A DNA stretch of 64,000 nucleotides from Apricaphanius iberus (Eukaryota > Chordata > Actinopteri > Cyprinodontiformes > Aphaniidae): assembly GCA_028564705.1 (NCBI GenBank), contig JAPXFQ010001301.1:1-64000 (forward strand), written 5' to 3'. This document shows, in pieces, positions 56,235 to 64,000 of this stretch (its first letter is position 1; each line of letters opens with the position of its first letter). The notes beneath the pieces are model-generated. The model made no database searches. It was not told the DNA's origin and saw nothing but the letters and a program-made list of their open reading frames with translations. Position numbers and translations under genes: made by a program.

Positions 56235-57290
56235 GACCTTTATTTATAAGTTATATAAACCCATATATGTATCAACTATGACTATGTATCTATTCTGGAA
56301 GATTTAAACATCCATACTGACAATACCCAAGAGTGATGGGCAAAAACATTTAACAATTAAAATTCAGCCGGACCTGCATGTCAAACCACCAACACATAAT
56401 ATCTCAAACATTTTGGTAATTGAAATAGCATTATCTGACCATGTTTGTGTTTTCTTTGAAAGTATAAATTTCTGCTAAACTTTCCAGCCACAATTAGACC
56501 ACCATAAAAAAGTATTTTCTTGGGGAATGGCTTAGTTGAAACCTTTAAACAAATTCACTCTCCCACCTCATCGCTCAAATCAGTAAACGAGCTAGTAAAT
56601 AACTTCCTCACTAAAATTTCAGACATCAATTCCAGGGCTCCAACTGAAGTAAAAGTAGCTTCAGTGGAAAGTGATACACTGAAATGAGGTGAAAAAAGCG
56701 AGTGTCAACGAGCCGAAAGAAAATGGTGGAAAACTCGACTCCAGGTTCACTGTGAAATCTAAAAAGACAGACTGAACAGATAACATTTAACTTTGAGAGA
56801 TGCAAAGGAATCATTTTTTTTTCCCAGAAATCTTTAACAGAAACATTAACAGTGCACAGTCTCTGTTTGCAACGGTTTGGAGACCAACTAATCTCCATGT
56901 GACAGTAGCCCCTGAGCTAAATTCCGCCAGTGCCTGTAATGAATTTGAAAGCTTTTTTTAGTTTTACTTTAAAGATTCTGACAATTAGACGGTCAACCTG
57001 TACATCAGTATCAAACCTATTACCAATGTCATGCCCACTCAACACCAATGTAGAAAAAAATCATAACCCAGTTAAGCTCCTTCTCATGCTGCCTTGATAT
57101 CTTACCCACAGCTTTTCTTTGTTTTCTCTGTTATTGGGCCTGGGTTGACTGAAATATTTTAAATCTCCTAACATTCATGCAATTTCCACCCTATATTTTT
57201 TTAATCCATACACAGGTTAAAATTAAAGTTGTTATTGAACCATTTTGAGTAGGAATGTTTGTCACCTCTTTATTTAAATGTTTATTCCGA
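56235..57290. other. No gene recognised
   Basis: AT-rich DNA without a supported feature. Possibly old LINE sequence, but no motif is clear enough. Confidence 0.45.
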
Positions 57291-57297
57291 TTACAGG

Positions 57298-57840
57298 TGT
57301 TGTAGGAATTATTATTGCAGTTATAGGCTTTTTTATCTTATTACTCACAGTACCTAGATAAAACATTAGTTAACTGAGTGTTGCTTATTTATGTTGAACT
57401 AGTGCTGATGCATTTATAAGTTTGATGCTGTTACTTAGTGCCTAGATAAAATATTGCTGTTCTGGTTTGATACATGTACTGCAAGAAGCTAGTTATCTCA
57501 TATGACACATCCCGTGTTGCCTAATGACAGATCTTGTGTTTACCTGCTGACATATCCATATTGTTGTGTGATTGGTCTTGTGTTTATCCTCTAATGCATA
57601 GAAAAGAGTGTTAGTTATCTTACCATAACTGTATGAGGTGTTTTGCTCTCCCAGAGCTGAGTAATGAATCAGTCAGAAGCTGATCCAATAAGGTGTGGCT
57701 GATAACTATATATACCAATGCATCCGTGCTGAAGTTTCAGAGCTCACTATGGACTCTCCATGCCGAATGTAAAATAAAGAAAACAGCTGATCCTTTTCTC
57801 TCTCATCCAAGACCTCTCAGACACCATGATTTCCACCACA
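57298..57840 (+). mobile_element. Solo LTR with 5-bp target duplication
   Basis: 543 bp starting TGTTGTAGGAATT and ending GATTTCCACCACA, an imperfect inverted pair. The exact repeat ACAGG flanks it (57293-57297 and 57841-57845). A TATATATA box (about 57710) and AATAAAG (about 57773) fit a promoter and polyadenylation signal about 60 bp apart. A short block, CCTAGATAAAA, occurs twice (about 57353 and 57442) and may be a U3 repeat. The parent could be a Gypsy element or an endogenous retrovirus. Confidence 0.8.
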
Positions 57841-57980
57841 ACAGGTAAAAAGACTGAATTTTTACCTTTATCCACCACAGCAATGACAGCAATAGACCAA
57901 AAAGTTTGTATTATACTTTTCTAACTAAAGGTCAAAGGAGCCCAAAAGTGTGCCATAGTTGACATCTCCTAGGTAAATAT

Positions 57981-60305
57981 AGGCGTCTCTCCGCCGGTAC
58001 GACTTGACTCAACTCATATCGACTCAGCCTCAGTACCTTTTATTCTCCACTGGCAAAAGTCGGGCTGAGTCGTGCCAAGCCGATAAAATTTTTCGTACCA
58101 CCTCTGCTGTGGTTCCAACCGTGCTGAACTGGTACTGAAAAGCGACATCAGACGGCTGTCGGTCACTGATTGGCTGGAGGGCGGACTCACTGGAGAGTAA
58201 CTTGACAGCGTCTTTTAACAACAAACCAACCGCCATTTTGAAACCTCGCTACAGCGAGTGGTTGTGTTTAGTGTTTGCTGAAGAACAATTAAAATGTTAA
58301 AAATCAGTGCCGTGATCCAATCGGAGTTTCTGAATTTCTGAGCTTGTTGGCTGAAGAGAAGATTCAGTGTGGGCTGGATGGAGATACTCGCTGTTAGAGG
58401 GTTTTCACTCGGACCTGACCGTAGTTCGAAGCCAATGGCTCTCACCAGCAGGCCGAAGCAAAGAAACAGAGAACGCCGAAGCCCTGAACTAGCTGTCTCT
58501 TACACTTGGTAAGAAGCTATTTTAATGATGCTTGTATATTTTATTCACAATATTCACAATATCATCTTCAGTATGACTGTTTTATTATTACTAGTTATCC
58601 AGATTAGTTCTGATGCTAATGTTTGTTTTTGTAAATACGTACCTAAGTTTTCTGCACACAGTAAGACATATTTGTTTCTGTTCTTTAATTTGAATTCTTA
58701 GTGTATGTTCTTAAATGTGCTGTAAGCATAGTACTTATATAAAAAAATATCTGCAATCAGTTGCAGCGGGATCATCAGGAGCAGGAAACCGGCTTATGGA
58801 GGGTCGAGATGACACGATGCCTTCAATTTGAATCAATCAAACCTTCCTGGGGTGCTGGGACAGATTGTATACCATGACCCACAGACATGTGCAACTGGAC
58901 TTTTGTTTCTGAACTTTTTCTATACCTGTCCAATAAAAATGTCCAAGTTATACGCTGGAAATTTTAATTTGTAGTTTCATTACATGCTGGTTGGTGGAAT
59001 CATTTTACAATATTATGTCTGGCATCAGAGTTCAGCAACATTTTTAGAATCTGATGGTAACATTTGCTCTAGCTGTTAAAAGTAAAAAGGTCTAGCTCTG
59101 CTAGATAAGTAAATTGCATACATTTGAAAGCTGCTGAAAAGCCTAAGCCTACTCAAAGATGGGATATCTGTAAAACACATTGTGTGGTCCTGATAAAAAA
59201 AATCTGAAAACATTTTCAAAGCACACAGCTTTATTACAAAACAGATACAGTTGTGGTTTGTAATTCATAGAATTCTTAGCATGTATAGATTATAGTATAT
59301 CTGGTTAAGTGAAACATCTTAAATCAACAGAATCAAATATAGAGCTTTTAGGATGGGATAATATCTAGTATAGTGCCACAGCTTTAACAGCAATGAGACC
59401 ACAAAACAGATTTTGGACAATTAAACCACATAATTTAAACTGTAGCAGTCTGAGCTTTGCTACATTCTGCATACGAATTGATACTATTCAAATATGGGAT
59501 AACAACTCTAAAAAACAGTGTTGCTTCTGTCATGTCTATCTTCCACAGAGCAATGGAAGCTCCTTTCTTTAAGGGGACACAGAGGCAAAAAGTCGTGTGA
59601 CTCCAGCGCTGGACGTAGTTTGCTGCACATGTAGATGAATATTTGTTTTGACATCCTGAAGTTGTGTAACCACTTAGTTTCGGTGAAACCTAGGACAATG
59701 TTTCATCACTGCAAGGCCCGGTTAAATGACCCAACCAACGGCTGTGACAACTTAACAGAGCAGTCATCTGAAACACGCACAGACAGAATATTTATTTCTG
59801 AAGCAAACTTGTAAAGATAGGTTTTTATGCTGGGCTTTAGCGAATAGATAAATAGCCAGAGCATATTTATAGCCCACCACCGGGATAGTATTTGTATTGG
59901 CTTACCCACACAAGCTGTCGAGGGTTCTGTCTGTAGCGTCATTCTCCTGCAGGGCTTCTCACACTCCACCAAGTTTTTTCTTGCGGCGTGTAGCTTTTCT
60001 GGGGTCTTTATTAATCGATGAGAGAGGCTTTCTCTTCAACGTGGGACTACAGAAAGCCACAAACTGAGCAAAAAGCTCACAATCGCTAAAGGGGTCACCA
60101 TTGTTCTTCTTTTTTTCTGAGCCTTTGTTTGCTTCCCGCTACATACTCTGGGGCCGCCCACCATAGGAATCACCCGCTCACTTTAGACACTGTGGTTTGT
60201 TGCAACTGTGAAGCAGCACTTGACGAATCAAGCCGTGTCGAGCCGTGTAGCTGATAGTAACGGTACAGTACGGCAAGGCAAAAAGGTACTAGTGGAGAGA
60301 CACCT
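57981..60305. mobile_element. 2.3-kb TIR element, possibly PIF/Harbinger-like, non-autonomous
   Basis: Ends are AGGCGTCTCTCC and, reversed, AGGTGTCTCTCC, with further similarity in the GTAC and GACTCGGC/GAGCCGTG-rich subterminal parts. A 3-bp TAT occurs on both sides. The interior has no recognisable transposase on either strand. An 88-codon minus-strand frame (59972-59706) has no motif. The superfamily is a guess from the ends and the 3-bp duplication. Confidence 0.6.
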
Positions 60306-60434
60306 TATGTTACTCTTCACTGATTAATAAACATTGTCAGAATTATTACTTCCTCTTCTCAAATTAATCTTCATGGCTTACTTTGTGTTTTATTTTCACA
60401 ATAAAGTGTTGGAAAACAGCACTCGCTGTGTCCA

Positions 60435-60556
60435 CAGTGCAGCTTACCATCACAGGTGTGTGAATATGTGTATGAATGGGTGAATGACTGAATGTAGTTT
60501 GGAGCGCTTTGGGGCCGGTACGGACTAAATAAAGCACTGTAAAAGTACAGACCATT
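60435..60556 (+). repeat. 3' part of the tRNA-headed SINE family
   Basis: GAATGGGTGAATGACTGAATG, GGAGCGCTTTGGGG, TAAAGCACTGTAAAAGTACAG and ACCATTTAC match the 3' half of the family at 47576-47840. The head is missing. Confidence 0.6.
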
Positions 60557-60689
60557 TTACTGTTATAATCTACTGCATAACTGTGTCTTCCTCACGAGCT
60601 TTAAAAACAGCATTTATCAAACCACTACTAAAGAACAACATTACCAAGCATAGCTATTACAATGGCAAGAGGTGACTAATAGTCATCCA

Positions 60690-61520
60690 CCTGCATAGAT
60701 CTGACATAATTTTCTTCGGCTGAATGGAAACAAAACTGAAGTAATTATTTTTGGACCTAAAGAAGAATGATCAAGACTCAGCAAAATTATGCATTTAAAA
60801 CAGTTTGAAACAACTGATCAGGCTCGAAATATTGCATTAATAATGGACTCAGAACCAAACCTTCAGGGTCACATTAAAGCAATAACAAGTTCAGCCTTTT
60901 ATCACCTGAAGAAAATGACTAGGATAAGTGGACTAATCTCCCAACAGGACTTTGAAAAACTCATCCATGCTTTTATCTTTAGTCGGATTGATTACTGCAA
61001 CTCTGTCCTCACAGGTCTACCTAAAAAGCCAGACAGCTGCAGCTTATCCAGGTCGCTGCTGCTCGCACTCTCTATAGAACCAGGAATGTAGAACAGTTCA
61101 CCCCTGTTTTAAAGGCCTTACACTGGCTCCCTGTAGCTCAGAGAATAGGCTTCAAAATCATCATACTAGTTCATAATCATTTAATGCCTTAGCACCAAAT
61201 TAAGCTGAAGATCCATCGTCACTATACATACCTCAGGTCTTCCAACTCTGGTTCAGTTCTAGGGATGATTGGTAGACGATTCGTAAACGTACCTGGAACA
61301 AACGTCAAGATGACTGCAAAACTGCTGGAACACTGAGCTGTTATAAATTAAGGCTTAAAACCCATCTGTTTAGAGCTGAATTTCAGTAATGTTTTAATAT
61401 GGCTTATGCTTTGTGTGGGTTTTATGCTTTATTGCTGTTTTTACTCCCTTAGTCACCCAAAGCACCTTGAATTGCCTTGTGGTTAAAAGTGTGTTATACA
61501 AATAAAATTGCCCTGCCTTG
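60690..61520 (+). pseudogene. L2-type LINE 3' fragment
   Basis: The start reads [16 protein letters not shown], then an open stretch (60789-61091) with ALIMDSEPNLQGHIKAITSS, FYHLKKMTRISGLISQQDFE and IDYCNSVLTGLPKK. Later, broken, comes WLPVAQRIGFKII and a C-terminal LKTHLFRAEF. It ends with TATACAAATAAAATTGCCCTGCC. This is the post-RT part only; it is a third L2 copy and has no catalytic residues. Confidence 0.8.
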
Positions 61521-64000
61521 TTGGACTGGCCTAATACAGTGGAGATAGACACAAACCGTGAGTTTTGGTAAAACTACACTGATGTTTTGATAGTGGAAAC
61601 ATACCTATACTTTCGGTTTTCAATGTTTTTCAAGGGACCAGTAGGTTTACATTAATTTACTTGTGCGATGCATGTAATATTACAGCCTTTCTTATTACAG
61701 CCCATGTGACATCCTGCCTGAGCTGATGCCTAGCTGAAGATTCAAAACTGTTCATAGACTGAAGTTTACAGGATGTAAGAGCTGAAGTGTAGCTTTACGG
61801 ATAAGTTACCAAATACATTTCCTTCACCCATTGCGACAATAAATGTGTTTCAAAGTGCACAGTGCAGTTTGCAGGCAAGATCCCATGGACAAAAAAAACT
61901 GTAAAAAAGTTGATGCAAAGTGAGAGTTTATCTATGACATTGACTTAGAAAAGTTAGAAGTCTGGACCATACATTTTATATTTAAGCTTTTTTTTTGTAA
62001 ACTGCTGGTTTTTATTTTTGATATTCCATTGAAAAGAAAATATTAAATTTCTCAAAATACAATTTCAGATATTTGTATAATTTATATTCAGAAAACCATA
62101 AAAAATGGGCTACTGTTTTTACAGTTTTACTTTTTTAATACAGAAGAATAATTATTTCTAATATTTATCTCCAGAGATTGTAAAATCACTGTTGTACACA
62201 TCGGCTTGTGCAAGCCTTTTTAGAACATTGTTATTTAACTGTTGATATAAGTATTTAAGGATTGGGTCAAGTATCCTCTTTTTTGGGGAATCCAAATATG
62301 GTCAGCCTATAATATGCATTCTCCTTACTATTAAAATAGGATCTTCTGCTGTAACAGACAAGACAGCAAAAACAGGAACAGGATATAGACAAAAATATTT
62401 AGGTTCTGCTGATTTACTTCAAAAAATATCTAAAACAATATTAGGAGATTTATGTTTATATTGGCATTTAAAAAAAATTGATAGGCTATTGTGGTTTAAA
62501 ACCACAGTCTTATTAGAAAGCTATGCTAGAAAATTACGATCCCTCAATGTAATATAAAGGAGAGTTATATTATTGTAAATGTTGCTCAGAGAAACTTCCC
62601 CCAGCTGGCTTTTACCAAAACATTTTAAAACTATTTTTTCTTCTTTTGTTTTTCAGAGAGAGAGAGAGAGAGAGAGATAAGTTGCTTGTTTAGTGTGTCT
62701 CGGTTCTGCCGTAGCCGTGTGATCCACTCTGGTCGACACTTTCATTCGATGACTGATGGGATAAATTCCAAATCCTCACCTCCCTGCATTAATGTCATGG
62801 AGCCTTTACATTTGGAATGGGAATAGTTTGAAACAGTGTATTAATAAAAGTTCAAGACTTTTGTTTTGCCCTGGAGTGTCTAAAAGAAGGACATTCATGA
62901 TAAATGGTAAATAGCTCACCTGACATATATGATACTTTAATCTAGAACCCCTGCAATAGATGACCAAGTTACATCAGCATGCTGAATGGCAGTCAAACAT
63001 TTGTGCTAGATAAAGAAGCCCTTGAAGCTGTAAATCCACCTGTATGCTGTTTATCTTCCATCAGTGAGCTCCCACACGTTTTGTGACAGTAGCCAAATAA
63101 AGACGTGTTGTCCAATAGTGTTTGCTAGATACACATCAAGGCCATTTTTAATACAAGTCCACAATGATCAAGTCCAAGCTTAGGTAATGCTTAAATGGAA
63201 ATATTTTATTTTGCTAGTGGCTTTTTTTAACTTTAAATACAAAATCTGATATTTTAGAGGTTTGATAATCAAAGTCCTTGAGTGTAAATATCTTAGTTAA
63301 TGTCTCATGGGACCATGGCTGGATGAATAAAAGTAATTCATTCAGGATTTCTTTTGCTGGAATACTGATACAATACACTTTGTTTGATGTTGACATTGTG
63401 GCCCTTAATGTCAGTTATCACAGGAAGACCAGGGTGTGATTTTAACATGACAATCAATGGGGTGGGTGGTTGACTTGTTTTGCCAGAAGAAGATAGCTGA
63501 TCTTTAATCCTTTAAAACAAGCTTGCCTGAGTCAAGTACTCGAGACCTGGCATCTTGCAACTGCTCCAACACACATGAACCAAATGACAGAATTTCCTTC
63601 ATTAGCTCTGCAGAGGCATGGTAACGAAACGTTCATTTGATTCAGGTGTATTGGCGAAGGGATGCATCTAAAAGCTGCAGAACTGTAGCTCTCAAGTACT
63701 GGACTTGGACACCCTTGCTTAAAAGCAGCAGTGACATCTAACAGGGCAAGAACAAGCACAAGTCCATTATTTAAGGTCATGTGAATATAATTATGTCTAT
63801 TTCTGGCTCACTTGTTTTAGACCTAGCAATCACATTCAGGAGGGTGCCACTGATTTGTTTTTTTTTCTAATACATTTTATTTATAAGGAATCCTATGGGG
63901 TCATTACTGCTGAGTGCTAGGGGAACGAATGGCTCAAAAGACCCATGACAGATTGATAACTGTAGTAATAAAAACGTGATTATTCTTGTTCTCCTCTATT
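61521..64000. other. No gene recognised
   Basis: AT-rich DNA. The segment at about 63530-63720 (with GTACTGGACTTGGACACCC) looks like a fragment of a dispersed fish repeat, but I cannot name it. No coding support. Confidence 0.5.
62655..62677. repeat. GA microsatellite
   Basis: Eleven or so uninterrupted AG units. Confidence 0.95.

Noticed and set aside
57286..57364. A hydrophobic reading that looks like the membrane anchor of a retroviral Env protein
   Set aside because: It crosses the left boundary of a solo LTR defined by TG...CA ends and an exact 5-bp duplication, and nothing upstream supports an env gene. Taken as chance.
63532..63780. 82-codon minus-strand frame with a signal-like start
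   Set aside because: Resembles a dispersed repeat and has no domain or good start context.

Overview
The window reads as gene-poor, transposon-rich nuclear DNA of a vertebrate, almost certainly a teleost fish. The mix is typical of teleosts: Tc1 and hAT transposons, a piggyBac, a chromodomain Ty3/Gypsy element, several kinds of LINE, tRNA-headed SINEs with an ATGG tail, and MITEs. No host protein-coding gene, rRNA or intact tRNA gene could be supported on either strand. Nearly every long reading frame belongs to a mobile element. Calls rest on reading motifs, terminal repeats and target-site duplications (TSDs) in the sequence; no database search was possible.

Layout. 1-1135: nothing recognised. 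1141-6921: a complete Gypsy chromovirus with two LTRs and a 5-bp TSD. About 10080-15111: a Tc1 element on the minus strand that has taken two later insertions. One (11091-12290) is an unrecognised retroposon whose broken frame reads as a small membrane plus coiled-coil protein. The other (12428-14690) is an internally deleted hAT. 15293-18599: a SINE piece and a solo LTR, the LTR split by an intron-containing hAT (15579-18419). 19955-32350: LINE and SINE fragments in otherwise featureless DNA. 34140-35000: a second, truncated Tc1. 36454-39611: a nearly full-length LINE on the minus strand. 40853-50697: SINEs, L2-type and L1-type LINE remains, a solo LTR and a hAT piece. 50976-53035: a short LTR element without pol, carrying a MITE in its right LTR. 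53256-55882: a piggyBac whose transposase has one stop codon. 57298-57840: another solo LTR. 57981-60305: a 2.3-kb terminal-inverted-repeat element. 60435-61520: SINE and L2 ends. The rest is AT-rich and unassigned.

How the parts relate. The insertions give a local chronology: Tc1 before its two inserts; solo LTR before hAT; L1-type LINE before two SINEs; LTR element before MITE. The minus-strand LINE and the unrecognised retroposon at 11.1-12.3 kb share about 43 bp of 3' end, so the second may be copied by the enzymes of the first. Two SINE copies are 5'-truncated yet flanked by TSDs, which points to LINE-type target-primed insertion. The most interesting item is the 11.1-12.3 kb retroposon. 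Next are the nearly intact piggyBac transposase and a local cluster of differences between the two Gypsy LTRs that may be an assembly problem.
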